A stretch of DNA of 64,000 nucleotides from Pipra filicauda (GCF_003945595.2 NW_024103441.1:1550001-1614000), one strand, 5' to 3'; positions 10,771 to 22,300 are shown, counted from the first letter of the stretch. Made by a program: numbers and translations. The notes: a model not told the origin generated them from the sequence alone.

Positions 10771-12024
10771 CACGGGAGCAGAGGTCTCAACACACCACAC
10801 CAGCGCCGTCCATCCGTCCTGCCCGTCCCCGCAGGGTGAGGGATGCACAAGGTGAGGGGACAGGGATGGGTTTGGGGAGGGGAGCAGTGTGGATGCTGCC
10901 AGCTCAGTGTTCTGCTGGAGCAGCCTGGAGCCAGGCCAGGCTGGGGGAACAGCCCCACTGGGCCCCAGGGCTCCTCAGGGGATGTTCTGCATCTGCCCCA
11001 GGCCCCGCTCCCCTGGGGTGTGTGCAGGGATTCTGGTGACCAGCACGACCTGAGCTCTGGTCCAGGAACAGAGACACCTCTGTGGGGCCATGTTGGTCAC
11101 ACACTGCTGGTGAGAGCCCCTGCCTGGTCCTGACAGGCAGCCCACAGCCAACCTCGTTAGGAAACACCACAGAGCCCTGCTTGGCACCAGATCCAGCTCT
11201 GGATCCCCTAGTTCCTTAAGTGGGGGGGGGGGGGGGCGGGGGCCATTTCTGCAAACAGTCTGTTCCTCAGGCTCAGTTAACGAGGTAGAGGAGCCCACAG
11301 TGGATGGTACCTCTTGGCCTATGGGGCAGGGGGTCCCCAGGACAAGGACTGTGGGAGCCCCTCTTTCAGCACAGCACTGGGGTTGGCCATGGAGCCCCTG
11401 GCTCAATGCCCTGAGTGGAGATGGAGCTGGGCCCTGGCCCCTGGCCCCCTGCCCAGGCTTCTGGCATCCAGATCTGCTGCAGAACAGAACGTTATCCTGC
11501 ACAAGTGGACTCAGGCTCCTCCTGTGCCAAGGAGGAGATGTCTCCATAGTAACTGGCACATTTGGAGGGCAGGAGGTGCAAGGGACTGAGACAAAGCCTC
11601 TGTGAGAGCCCTGGGCAGACCCCACAGCCCAGGGTACCCTTGGGCCCAGGGTGCTGCTTGGCCAGGGGCACAGGCTGCTCCAGCCCCCTGTCCCTGCTGC
11701 TCCATCAGGAGCCAGGTATGGCCCCCCCAGCAGTGCCCCCAGTGCTGATGGCAGAGACCCTGTCCCTGTGGTGGCAGGGGTGTCACTGCTGTGGGGAGGG
11801 GTGCTTTTTAGCACCAGCCTGCAGAGCCAGAGCTGAGGGGGCAGCCATGGCCATGCCTGGGGCTCTGGGCTGGGGCAGCTGCATGGCAGCACCTGGGCCA
11901 GGCAGGTGCAAGGTGGGTGGTGGGTGCCCTGTGGGGAGCGGGTGCCCTGCCCACCACTGCCCACCTCTGCCAGCCCCGCCGGCAGCACCACCACTGAGCC
12001 ACGGCACCAGCAGAGTCATCGGGC
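10771..12024. other. GC-rich spacer with a 15-G run
   Basis: Low-complexity G/C-rich DNA with long but featureless open frames on both strands. It includes an uninterrupted run of 15 G at about 11222-11236, followed by cggggg. No gene supported. Confidence 0.6.
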
Positions 12025-12300
12025 TGGGGTTAATCAACATTCATTCATGTTTCCAAGTGTAAATTGAGCATTTGTTTAATTATGTGTAAGCAGCAATACA
12101 TTCTGGCCATTATCTAAATCACTATTTTATTTCCTGGATGTGGTTTCATAATGCCGGGTTTGTGCTCCAGCCTCTGCATCATTAACAGAGAAGAGTTAAT
12201 GAATATAAAAGCGTAAAGGCTAATTACACTTTAATTTACAATCATGGTCTCATTTTGGGACCACATGAAATCTGTTTTGAAAACAATTAAAACAAAAAAA
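12025..12300. promoter_or_regulatory. Conserved-element-like AT-rich island
   Basis: Dense homeodomain-type cores: ggttaatcaacattcattc, tttgtttaattatgtg, aggctaattacac, tttaatttacaatcatgg. GC-rich DNA lies on both sides. It ends next to an A-run at about 12294-12305. No ORF. Confidence 0.42.
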
Positions 12301-14440
12301 AAAACCCAGTGAAGGTCTGGTGAGTGGAAGGGTTTTGGCACAAAGTGAGCAGTGGCCACCGGGCCCATGGTGCTGTGGCTGCTCGGTGTTAGCGGGGCCA
12401 GGGCTGCCCACGGCTCCCAGGAGCCTGGTGGGTCCCTTGTGCTCCCCTGGGCCCTGCAGGGTGATGACCTGGGCTGGCAGTGGGACCCCCTGGGGCCGGT
12501 GCTGGTGTGGGGACAGTGCCAAGGATGTAAATTGGAGCCCAAGGGGGGGAGCACAGTTCACCTGAAGGAGACAAAGATTTATTGGGCTGCAGCTGTTGAA
12601 AGCAAAATCCAGCGAGAGTGCTGACTCCAGCACTTTGCAGTATTTCCCGTTCCCAGCACCCATGGCCGTGCCTCCCTGGAGCAGGTACCAGAGCCTGGCC
12701 CTCGGGGGGACGGTGGCTGAAGGTGAAGCTAGTGGCAGGAGTGGTGATGGGAGCGGGTCGGGCTCTGTCTCTGCTGCTCTGCAGGAGGATCAGGCTGAGC
12801 AGCAGGGCTCTGGTAATCCAGGTGTTGGGGCAGCTCCCTGCAGGCTGCAGCAGACAGAGCCCCTGGGTCTGTCCCCCACCACCAGTCACCCATGGCAGAG
12901 ACCATGGCTTCATCCGAGGGTGTCCCTGAGGCTCTGGGGACTGTCACACCACCATGTCCAGGCCTAGGACAGGAGCTGTCCCCACTGGATGGGGTTGCAC
13001 TTCTGGAACCAACTGTGGGTTACAGGTGGGATTTTGGGGCTGAGGTGTTGGCTGGGAGGAGAGCAGGGCTGGGGGAGCAGGACTGGAGCATGGGGCTCGT
13101 GTGCTGTGATCAGGTGTGTGCACACACGTGTGCTCCTGTGCTTTGTGATGGGTGAATTTGTTTGTATTTCCTTTATTCTGATTCCCTCAGAAATAGCATA
13201 AGAGCTGAGTGCAGGAGGGAGCAGTGGCCTCGGAGCCAGAGGCTCGTTCCGGCAGAGGAAATAAATCTCCCTGAGAAAACCACTTTGCTCACACAATTCC
13301 AATCCCACAGGGCATCGTGGCATCACTCACTTCTTGTTTTATTTAGCTGATAATCTTTTATTTGGCCAGTCAAGCCCTATGGAAGCAGGATGCCTTTACT
13401 GGGTGTTGGAGGGGGGGCTCACAGACCTGGGCACTGGGAGGGCAGCGATGCCCGGGGGTGCATCCTGTGCCAGGGGCTCAGCTCAGACTGTGCCGTGCTG
13501 GGACTTGTGTCTTGGGTGGGTCCCCTGCGCTGACACCCTGCAGAAGCACTGGAGCCCCTGTGGTTTTGCTTGCCCTGCCCATGGTGGAGGACAGGACATG
13601 TCCTTCTGCTGCCAGGTGTCTCTGGAGGTGGCTCAGGGACATCTGCTCAGCAGGATTTGCAGGACTCAGCACTTGTGGTGGACCCACGGGCTCTGTGGGT
13701 GCCTCTCCCTCTGATGGATGTGCTGAACTGGGACAGTGGAGGCTCCTTCACCAGTGGGCACCATCACAGGACCCAACTGCCCTTGCTGGGATGTGGGTGT
13801 GGGGGCTCTGCTGTCCCCCTGGGTCTGTGTGGGGTCCACATGCCAGCAGTGTGGGCACATCTCTGCTCCCATACAGGCACCTGAGGACCCCTCCCCTTCC
13901 TGTCCCTCTCCAGGGCTAATGCAGGAGCTGTGCCATAGTGGAAACCTCGCGTGTCCCTCAGCCAGGTTTGTCATCCAGCTTGTCACCGAGGCGGGGCCGT
14001 GTCAGTAATGAACACATCCAGGGGCTGAGTGCCTGCGGCCGCTAATTGAAAGCGCTCACAGCTGGGAATTGGGGTGGGTTAGGCACACTCCCTGCACTAA
14101 CAGGGATTTGCCATTCAAAATTCCATGGCTGCCGAGGGCAGCAGAGGAGGAACAGCCGCTGTGCCCTGTCCGCGCCGGGAGCAGGCACTGGCACCACACG
14201 GGTCAGACACAGACCTACATCACCCTAGGAAATGCAGCACCCCAACCTGCAGCTGAGGTGGCGGCTGGGGCTGCTGGGACTGCCAGAGCTGCTGGGGCTG
14301 GGGCTGCTGGGGGCTCCAGCTATTTGGGGAGGTGTTGGCTGTGATGTGTTTGTGCCTCATGAGGGGTCAAGGCTCACCCATGACCCTTTGCAGTGGTACC
14401 AGTGATCACAGGGCTTGGTGGCAGTAGCGTGGGGAGGTAG
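12301..14440. other. GC-rich spacer without recognisable genes
   Basis: Long open frames here come from high GC. They lack domains, splice structure and natural composition. A short AT-richer patch lies at about 13150-13370. Confidence 0.6.
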
Positions 14441-14479
14441 CTTGTGTGGGGCACCAACACAGCCCTTGTCAGCCCTTGT

Positions 14480-14760
14480 CAGCATTCCCACCTTCCCACT
14501 AATCCTTGTCATCCCAAATCTTATCAGCACTGATTTGATATTTACTTCCAGATTGCAGATGAACATGTTGAACATCATCATCCGATGATGATTCCCCATT
14601 GACAACCACTTTTTGAGACCTGTCAGTCAGCCAATTCTTAATCCTTTTAATGTGAGCTCTATTGATATTATATAGAGCTAATTTTTTAATCAAAACGTCA
14701 TGTGCTATTAAATCAAACGCCGAACAGAAGCCGAAGCGTACCACAGCTTCTCAGTTACTT
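14480..14760 (-). mobile_element. LINE fragment (CR1/L3-like reverse transcriptase), degraded
   Basis: The - strand reads FDLIAHDVLIKKLALYNI, then RIKNWLTDRSQKVVVNGESS. These match the reverse-transcriptase blocks (A)FD-HD-L--KL and IK-WL--R-Q-V-VNG of CR1/L3-type LINEs. About 50 codons stay open, then the similarity decays, but cagatgaacatgttgaac still matches the usual next block. The upstream boundary is at stops near 14750. No other part of the element is nearby. It is a relic and cannot move by itself. Confidence 0.8.
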
Positions 14761-15588
14761 TTATTAGTTAAACTTCTAAATTAAAGGAATGAAACCAAAT
14801 TTTTTGACAAGCCCAAATTCCCATCCAACCATGCTCCTGGCGCTGGTTGCAGCCCCACTTGCTGTCACTGGCAGCCGTTCCAGCTCCTCAGCTGCTGCCC
14901 GGGCATGGCTGTGGCCAGAGGGGTGAGCGCGGCCGGCGGGGCTGGCACGGGGCTGGACGTGCCAGGGAATGGCTGAGTACTGGGGTGGCCTCGATGCAGA
15001 GCTGCTGCTGGGGTGGAGGGGCTGAATCCAGGACACTTCACAGTTAAAGTCCTGGTGGAGAAATGGGAATTTTTCTCCTGTGCTGGATGCAGCCTCTGAC
15101 CTGAAAACGTGCCCCAGCCTCCCCGGATGCGGAGCGGGAGCAGCCGTGCAAATGCGATATGACAGCGCAAGACACACCAATATGGTTACCAGCTGTCCGG
15201 CCGCCACTGGGCCCTACTGGGTGGGCAGGCGATGCCCCAGTCGCAGATGCATTTCGGGGGGAGGAGGGAGGGCTCGGGCAGGGCCCCTACGTGCAGGCAG
15301 GCACACGCTGCCCAGTGCCAGGTCGCTGGGACCGGCACAAGTGCTCGTCAGACCGGGACAAACTCGTGGGGTCCCACTGCTGTCACCCTGGATAGGGCTT
15401 AGGCACAGTTTGGGGCCCTGTGCCACTGTGACCAGGCTTTGGGGACCCCTGCCCAGAGCCAGGTGAGCCAGGCTGGTGGCAAACCCCCTGCCCAGAAACC
15501 CCCTCCAGCTGCCACCCACGTGGGCTTCTGCTCGGGTCCATCCGGCGCAAGGCAACTCCCCTGGCTGTGTCCCCTCCAGATCAACCAA
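14761..15588. other. GC-rich spacer with scattered CpG, nothing recognised
   Basis: No coding signature. CpG is moderately dense around 14880-14960 and 15180-15360. Confidence 0.5.
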
Positions 15589-15715
15589 CCCTTTGTAAAT
15601 CTAAATTAATAAGGTTGCACAGCTACAGATACAGGAACACGGGCTGTGTCTTGTCTTTGTCGATCAATGCTTTCTATCATCTCATAAAGCTGATTAAAAA
15701 GCAGAGCAGTTCATC
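15589..15715. repeat. Noncoding element, copy B of a paralogous pair
   Basis: Same orientation and block order as 9380-9515: ccctttgtaaatctaaatta, ggttgcaca, agatacaggaac, tgtcttgtct, agctgattaaaa, gcagagcagttc. The centre has diverged (ctttctatcatctcataaag against gtattattctgtaaaaa). Followed by more AT-rich sequence to about 15900. Confidence 0.75.
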
Positions 15716-16660
15716 TCACCAGGTTCCACATCCCAACGTTATAAATTTGATATTCTGGTTAATGATTGTCAGCGCCGGTGGAGGACATGGAGGCTGATCA
15801 GTATTTGTAGTTTATAATTAATTATTGGAGCGTTGCTGCAGAGGACACCAAGGAGGGGTTGGGACTGATTACGAATTTATTGTTTCTATAATGCCAAAGA
15901 GCAAGAGAAGGGGAGTTTGTATGTCCAGCATTGCCCATGCCAGAGGGACACAGAGCACCAGTGTGACCTGTCACGGTCACCAGCTCCACATCTGTGTCCC
16001 CAGTGTGGCTGGGAGGGTCAGCCAAGAGGGTCAGCTGCATTCCATCCCTTTCCTGTTGTCTGTGGGGAAGCTGCAGTGAACAGATGTCTCTGCCCCAGCT
16101 CTGGACACAGGGATGTTGGTCCCTCAGGCTAGACGGTGACCTGGTTGTTGATGCCAGCTGCTTGGAGAGCCCATGGATGGATGGATGATGCTGTGCATCC
16201 CTGTCTGGCAGCCCTGCCGGGGTCTTGGCCCCTCGACGACTGCGGGCAGGGCTGCGGTGGCTGGTCCTTGGCAGCCGTGTGGCACAGGGAAGAAAATTCC
16301 ACCAGTGGGTCCCATAGCCACTGCCTGGGCCAGCACGGGGAGTTTTGGGACTTCTTTCTCTAGAAATAAGAAACTTGACCCCAAAGGAATGTCCTGAGCT
16401 GTTTCTCTGGGATAAAATCCTGTAACTTGACCAGATCCCGCATCTCAGACAGCCCCGTGTCCCGGATGGGTGATGTGCTCTGGGGGCTGAGGTGGCCACT
16501 GGCCCTCCGGACAGGAGCAGGCATAGGGACAGGGACAGCGACAGGGACAGCGACAGGGCATGGCGGTGGTCGCGCAGCCCGTGCCGCGCCGGAGGAGGGC
16601 TGCGATCGGCGGCCTCAAGGTGGCACCGTAAGAGTGGGAACGGCGAGGAGGAACAAAGGC
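15716..16660. other. Spacer, AT-rich then GC/CpG-rich
   Basis: The AT-rich part (15720-15910) continues copy B of the element pair. The rest is GC-rich, with a CpG cluster at about 16550-16640. No gene supported. Confidence 0.5.
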
Positions 16661-16793
16661 GGCTCAGAGCCCCCTACACAGCTCAGAGCCCCCAGCACTG
16701 CTCAGAGCCCCCTGCCCAGCTCAGAGCCCCCTGCCCAGCTCAGAGTCCCCTGCCCAGCTCAGAGCCCCCTGCCCAGCTCAGAGTCCCCAGCTC
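16661..16793. repeat. Minisatellite, unit about 19 bp
   Basis: Tandem copies of agctcagagccccctgccc with small variants (ctacac, cagcactg, agtcccc), about seven units. C-rich on the + strand. Confidence 0.85.
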
Positions 16794-17389
16794 TTGGGCA
16801 GAACAGGAGGGTCACAATGCCACCAGCAAAAATCCCAGCAGTGGTCACGAAAATGGGGTCATGAGGGTGGCAAGGTTGGTGGTCCTGGGGCACCCACAGC
16901 CCCCGGTCAGCACGGAGCAGTGGGACCCCCATGTGTGAGGCTCTGCGGGCTGTACCGAGTGTCACAGGGGTGTGTCAGTCACAGCTCGGACTGATGTCAC
17001 ACCACCTCGTGTCTGCAGGGACTTTGGGGTGTATTTTATGTTTCAGTGTGCCAGATGCTCTGCATGTGGGAAGGTGGATGCCGTGTGACGTGAGGCTGGT
17101 GCCCATGGGAGGTGACAGCACGGACCCACCGAGCCCTTTGGGCTCATACCACCGAGCCAGGTACGATGTCAGGGGTCCTTGCTGCCCCTCTCTTGAGGGG
17201 TCCTGTCCCTGAAATGCAGCCCAAACCCACTGCTGGCTGTGGGGTGTCCTCCTGCCTAGTCCCCTCGGCCACGAGCCTCCCGTGCCTGCTGTGAGCCTGT
17301 GCCAGCTCCCAGGGGAGCAGGGCCGGGGTGTGGGAGGTGCCCTCCTGCTAATTGGAGTGTGCTGAGGAGGAACCAGCTCAGCTCTGCCT
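16794..17389. other. GC-rich spacer, nothing recognised
   Basis: No coding, repeat or RNA signature. Confidence 0.5.
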
Positions 17390-17840
17390 GCCTTGACATT
17401 AAGACCTAAACTTGCTGTAAAACCAAATGGATACACACACCCACATCCACGAGGCTTTTAGTTCAGCAACAAGTGATTCCATCAAAGCCCAGCACCTAAT
17501 TTAATAGCAATAATGAAAGGTGTGCGTCACTATTAATTTAAGCACTCCAACATTAGCCTTGCACTTAGAAACCAGCAAGGCAAAGCTATTTACAACTGAA
17601 TGTACCAGGGCAATAAATTGAAAGGACTGGTCTGACCTGCGGTGGCGGCTTTCTTCATTTATACATAGATATATTTCTATGGATGCATTTATTCCCATCT
17701 CTTTAGCAAACCCTCCCTAATTAAGTTGAAGTGGCAGTGGAAGTGTGGCAGTAAGTGTGGAAAGAAGCTGCTAAAAACGTATTTAATTCATTATAAATAA
17801 TCTTTGATAGCGTGAGGTTGGATAAAGGTTTTCGGTATCA
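17390..17840. promoter_or_regulatory. Conserved-element-like AT-rich island
   Basis: About 450 bp of AT-rich, non-repetitive DNA with many TAAT/ATTA cores (cctaatttaatagcaataat, tcactattaatttaagcac, ccctaattaagttg, cgtatttaattcattataa). It is sharply bounded by GC-rich DNA. No protein-like ORF. Confidence 0.42.
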
Positions 17841-18074
17841 GAGCAGGACACCAAGGAAGGCCAGGGAGATCATCCACACGAGGCAGGAGCATCCGTGTCA
17901 TGTGGTTTAACACCCTCGCACTGGGGAAGGGGGAGCAAGGCTGGCACAGGGGGGCTGTGGAGCACTGGCACCAGCAGCAGCACCAGCTCTGGCTCCAGGA
18001 GCACCGTGGTGTGAGGCAGGGGGAGGTCGGTGGGCACGGGGGCTCTGGCTCCGTGTGGCTGCGTGCTGCGTGTG
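17841..18074. other. GC-rich spacer
   Basis: Includes a CAGCAGCAGCAC stretch. No gene. Confidence 0.5.
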
Positions 18075-18265
18075 CCCTCGGGATGATAATGTATGTGAGG
18101 AGGAAGGTGTATGTCACCCACATTAAAGGAGTTTAATGTGCTCGGAGTCACAGTATTGTACCCTTGCAGAATACATTATCTGTCACGCTGCCTTTACAGG
18201 CTGTCACCTCGCAGAGAGGCTGCAGAGTTCCTGGAAACCATTATCAGCCTCTAATGATATTATCA
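18075..18265. promoter_or_regulatory. Conserved-element-like island
   Basis: Contains gatgataatgtatgtgagg, cattaaaggagtttaatgtg (a short inverted repeat), gaatacattatctgtcac and ctaatgatattatc. Noncoding, within GC-rich DNA. Confidence 0.38.
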
Positions 18266-18649
18266 AAATTGGAGCAGGCGCGGTGTGGTGGGGCCGGGGG
18301 AGGCACTGCCACTGCTCTGCCTGCCCCGAGAGGTGCCTCCTGTGCCCCACCAGCCCTGGGAGCAGCGGGACGGGGGCTGCAGCTCCACAGACCCCTCTGG
18401 AGCCAAGTCCAGTGTCTGAGGCAGTGAAGGGTGCAGTGGTCGTGGGTGGCCCTGAGTGGCCCATGGAGCCACCGCCGGGACTGGGGTGGAACCTTGGGCA
18501 GGGGCACCTGCCCCTGCCCCATAAGGCCTCTGCTCACCTGTGGGGGGGCCCAGCCCATGGGCACCATCCCCACCATGTCCCACTCCAGGGTGCCCTTCCT
18601 GCGGGCCAGCGACCCCGCGGGAGCAGCTGAGCACTGCTCTGCCCTCTCC

Positions 18650-18980
18650 TTGTCAGGTGGAATTAAAAAGAAAAGGCGCCGTCTTTTTTGGAGTGTAATC
18701 TTCCACCTGCGACAAGAAGCCACGCAAACTGATAAATTGCAGATTAAACGAGTGCCACACTCCACTCCAGCCCTGGCTGTTAATTCCCCTGTTGTGCAAT
18801 TCCCGGCTCTCAGGGCCTGTCAATTCCAGCTAATCGCAGGAGGCACTAAAACACTCTGCCCTGACAGCCCCGGATCGAGGCACCCCTGACTCCCGGCTCA
18901 GGTGGATTGCACGCATCACTTATGCACAAATCAGCAATATGCCAGCAGGGAGGAATTATGTCCGATGACAGCCCAGACAT
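18650..18980. promoter_or_regulatory. Conserved-element-like island beside CpG-rich DNA
   Basis: AT-richer, non-repetitive sequence with ggtggaattaaaaag, aaactgataaattgcag, ccagctaatcgcagg and gcatcacttatgcac. It directly precedes the CpG-dense block at 18990-19300. Confidence 0.38.
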
Positions 18981-18989
18981 GAGGTACAT

Positions 18990-19300
18990 ATTGCAGAGCC
19001 GGCGAGCCCCAGCCGCCGTGACAGATTGCGGCGCGGGGCTGCGCGCTGGTGCGGGAGCAGATCCCGCTGCACCGGCCCGACGCACCCGGAGCCACCGGCC
19101 CCGCGCCTGTGCCGCGGCAGGATGGGACGGCACCCCCGCCCTGTCCCCAGCCTGTCCCCGTCCCCAGCACTGCCGTGGCCGGGGTTGCCCACAGGGGCTG
19201 GTGCTGGCACCGTATTGAAGGAACTCCCAGTGCTTGAGGTGGGGAGGGCGCGGGGCTGGGAATGGCACCGCGGGCACGGGAGCTGTCCCACCTGGGGTGG
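18990..19300. promoter_or_regulatory. CpG-dense block (CpG-island-like)
   Basis: High density of CG dinucleotides (gcggcgcggggctgcgcgc; ccggcccgacgcacccgg; ccccgcgcctgtgccgcgg) compared with the TG/CA-rich DNA around it. There is no adjacent coding start, so any promoter would have to serve a noncoding transcript or act as an enhancer. Function unknown. Confidence 0.4.
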
Positions 19301-19334
19301 GGGCCAGCCCTGCTCAGCCCAGCCCGGCTCTGCT

Positions 19335-19500
19335 GTAACGTTTAGCTTGCCTTAGTCCGTGATCCTGAAAAGCTGAAATTAATGACAGCCTTGCAGTTGC
19401 TCATTAATAATTGCTTCATTACTGTACGCAGTTGCAGCCTCCTGACAATAATGGGGTTTGCTGGTGTATTTCTAATTATCTGGCATTCCAGCTCCCTAAC
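19335..19500. promoter_or_regulatory. Conserved-element-like island
   Basis: Compact AT-rich stretch with gctgaaattaatgacagcc, gctcattaataattgcttc and tttctaattatctggc. No ORF or repeat signature. Confidence 0.42.
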
Positions 19501-19810
19501 AGAGCCCTGGCACTCCCCAGTGAGACCCTCCTCTCCAGCAGGAGCACAGCCCAGCCCGCTCAGCCCCGACGTCTCTGGCAGCCCACGTGCTCCTCCTTCC
19601 TTTGCAGCTCCTGGGAAGGGGCTGAACTGCCCTGGCGAAGGCCCAGGCGGGACTTGGGGGTATCCAGATGCACCACTCTTGTGCTGAGCTCTGCCATGTC
19701 CCCGTCACATGCCTGGTGCTCCTGACCAGGTCGGTTTGGGAGCAATGACGTCGAGCGAGGCAGCGGCACTGACCAGGTATGTGCCTGCAGCTGGTGGTGC
19801 TTGGCATGGC

Positions 19811-19972
19811 CATACCATGGCCATCCCCATGGCCACACCACTGCCATCCCCATGGCCACACCACGGCCATCCCCATGGCCACACCACTGCCATCCCTATG
19901 GCCACACCACAGCCATCCCCATGGCCACACCACTGCCATCCCTATGGCCACACCACAACCATCCCCATGACC
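19811..19972. repeat. Minisatellite, 23-bp unit
   Basis: About seven copies of ccatccccatggccacacc plus a variable actg/acgg/acag tail. Exact spacing is seen between starts at 19821 and 19844. Open frames across it on both strands are artefacts of the array. Confidence 0.9.
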
Positions 19973-20329
19973 ATGGCAGTCCTGGTAGCCCCAGAGCTAC
20001 CACTTGTGTACCTTGCAGCCTGGGCGAGCAGAGCCAAGCAGGAGGTGCCAGGAGCCTCTGTGGATGCCTCTGGTGGGGCTGGCTGGGGCAAGGCCGTGGT
20101 GCTGCAGGTGGTGGCTGCACTCATGGCAGGAATGCGAGTGCCGTTCATCAGCTCCTTGGAGAAATTCCCCCGGCAGTGGCGGCGGTGCCGGCGTCGGGGG
20201 AATTGTGGCCCGTCCCCACTCTCACAGCACGGAAATGACCACTTGTGCCCCATTCCAGCCCCGCCGCCGGCTCGCAGCCCATTATGGCACATGTGGCCCC
20301 CACGCTCCCACTTGGGGAGGGGGCTCATT
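19973..20329. other. GC-rich spacer, nothing recognised
   Basis: Includes a CpG-richer patch at about 20160-20280. No gene. Confidence 0.5.
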
Positions 20330-20600
20330 TGTAGTTAAAAATCTATTGTGACTTGTCAGAAAAATGAATAAATGAGCACATTATTTTTTCATTTTGGAGC
20401 TCAGCATCTGTTTGTCTAATCAAGAAAGAGAACTGGGAAAGTCAACCAGGGCTGACGCACACATTTTATTTAACTTTTCCTCTGTCAAAGGAGTTTAAAT
20501 GTGTAATGAACAGGCCATGGTGATTTGAAATATAATCCCATTACTCTGATGAGATTACCCAGGCTGTGAGAGTTCACAAATCATGCTTAGGGTTTTTAGA
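20330..20600. promoter_or_regulatory. Conserved-element-like AT-rich island
   Basis: Rich in homeodomain and GATA-like cores (gtagttaaaaatctattgtg, aaaatgaataaatgagcac, tttgtctaatcaagaaag, ataatcccattactctgatg, agattaccc). Abrupt composition change on both sides. Confidence 0.42.
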
Positions 20601-22300
20601 GTGAACAACACCCTGTTGAGATTTTTTTCTCTTTTTGCATTTAAGCAGAGGTGTGTGGGGAGAATAAAACATGACAGTGCTTAACCCTTCGTGCAGCAGA
20701 GCAGGGCTGTGCTCAGGGTCAGCCCTCCCTATGCCCCAGCTGCCCATGGTGGCCCTGGGACCTTCCATGGGCACGGCAGCAGTGCTGGGGAGCAGCACCC
20801 GGCCAGGGCGTGGGGCACAGGGCACCTGGACCAGCTGGCCGTGTGCCCACTGTGCCCACACATCCCTGTCCTCGTCACTGTCCTTGTCGTGGTGTCACAC
20901 CAGGGTGGCTGTGCTGGGATGTGATTTAAGGGGCATTAATTTCAGCTGCAGCAGCAGCACCCAGCACCACCCGCCACCACGGCAGCGCATTTCCATGAAT
21001 TCATGGGCCCATTACAAACATGTCTCCATAAATAACTCCCCCCATTAATCTCAGGGCTGCACCCAGGGCTCTGTGATGGGTTTTGCCTGCTTGTCCCGGC
21101 GCCGGGTCCCAGCCCTGTCTGAGGGGCAGCTGCAAAAGTGCCGGGATGCACCAGAGTCCTGCCAACCCAAACCCAAAGGAGCCTCTGGCTTGAATTGCTC
21201 CTGTGGGAGTCCATGGCAAACCCCTGTGGGGCCAGGGAGAGCACCCAGTGCTCTGGCCTTGGGTGCCAGCACATGCCTGGGTGCCCTGTGTGTTTCCTGC
21301 TCAGAGGCCACTCTTGTGGTCCCCAGTGCTCTGATAAAGCCAAGGAGAAGGAGGGGGATTGTCCCTGCAGACAGGACTCCTCCAACAGCCGGAGCCAGAG
21401 AAAATTCAGAAAACCTCTGCTGCCTCCACCAGCTCCCAGTGCACGGCAGGCCAGAGTCATCCTCAGTGCATGAGCTGCATCCACCCTCCTCTGCCAGAGC
21501 CCAGGAGCAGGGATGGAGGAACAGCTTGCCTTGCTGACCCAGTTGAATGCCCATCTGACTCAATTACATCTACGACTACCGGGGAAAGACCAGCCCGTGA
21601 TGGGTCCGTGCTCAGCTGTGCACAGATTGCAGCCATGAGCTCCAATTTAACTCCTTCAGAAACACTGAGGAGCAGAAATGTCTGTTCTGCAGGGGGGCTG
21701 CTTAGCTCTTGGAATGCCGGATCTTTCCAGGATTTAAGAAAGGTTTCCTGCATGCCATGTATGCAATTGGGTCTGATCTTTGAAAGCAAATTCGCTTTTT
21801 AACTGTCAATGGCTCTTTTGGAGCAAATAAACTCATTCTGGGCTCCAATGTTCCCTGCTCCTCACTCAGCCCTTGGAGCAGCCTCCAGCAGCAGCATCTG
21901 CCTGTCCGTCCGTCCACCCATCCCTGTCCTGGCTCCCAGGAACACCCACACTGGGAACAGCCAGTGGCAGGTGACTGATGAGAGGGTGTGAAAACACATG
22001 ATCTGGGCAAGGGACTGTGCCACAAACGTCACCACAGACAGCAGAGATTGCATTATTTGAATTTTTAGGCTTTACTGAGAGCAAACCTGCACATGCTGAA
22101 TCCCTGCTGATGATAAATACACGTGAGGGGCTGACAACAGCACTATGGCCATGGAAACAGGAGACTGCTGCAGTTCCTGATATCAAATAGGCAATTTTTC
22201 AGCTCAGTTAAAAAGAATTGAAACTGGGTGGCCAAAGAACATTCACAGAGCAACTTTAATGTTAAATAGTTCACAGTCGGTTAAAGGAGTCATTTACATC
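20601..22300. other. Intergenic spacer, nothing firmly recognised
   Basis: Mostly GC-rich, with AT-richer patches at 20980-21060 and 21620-21840. From about 22030 it turns AT-rich toward the MAPKAP1 3' side. No gene supported. Confidence 0.5.

Noticed and set aside
10975..11994. 339-codon open frame on the - strand
   Set aside because: It lies in GC-rich DNA where stop codons are rare. Composition is Pro/Gly/Ser/Ala-rich and patternless, competing frames are open on both strands, and no domain, signal peptide or exon structure is visible.
15822..16499. 225-codon open frame on the - strand
   Set aside because: No recognisable family or natural composition. It crosses the boundary between an AT-rich island and GC-rich spacer, as a chance frame would.
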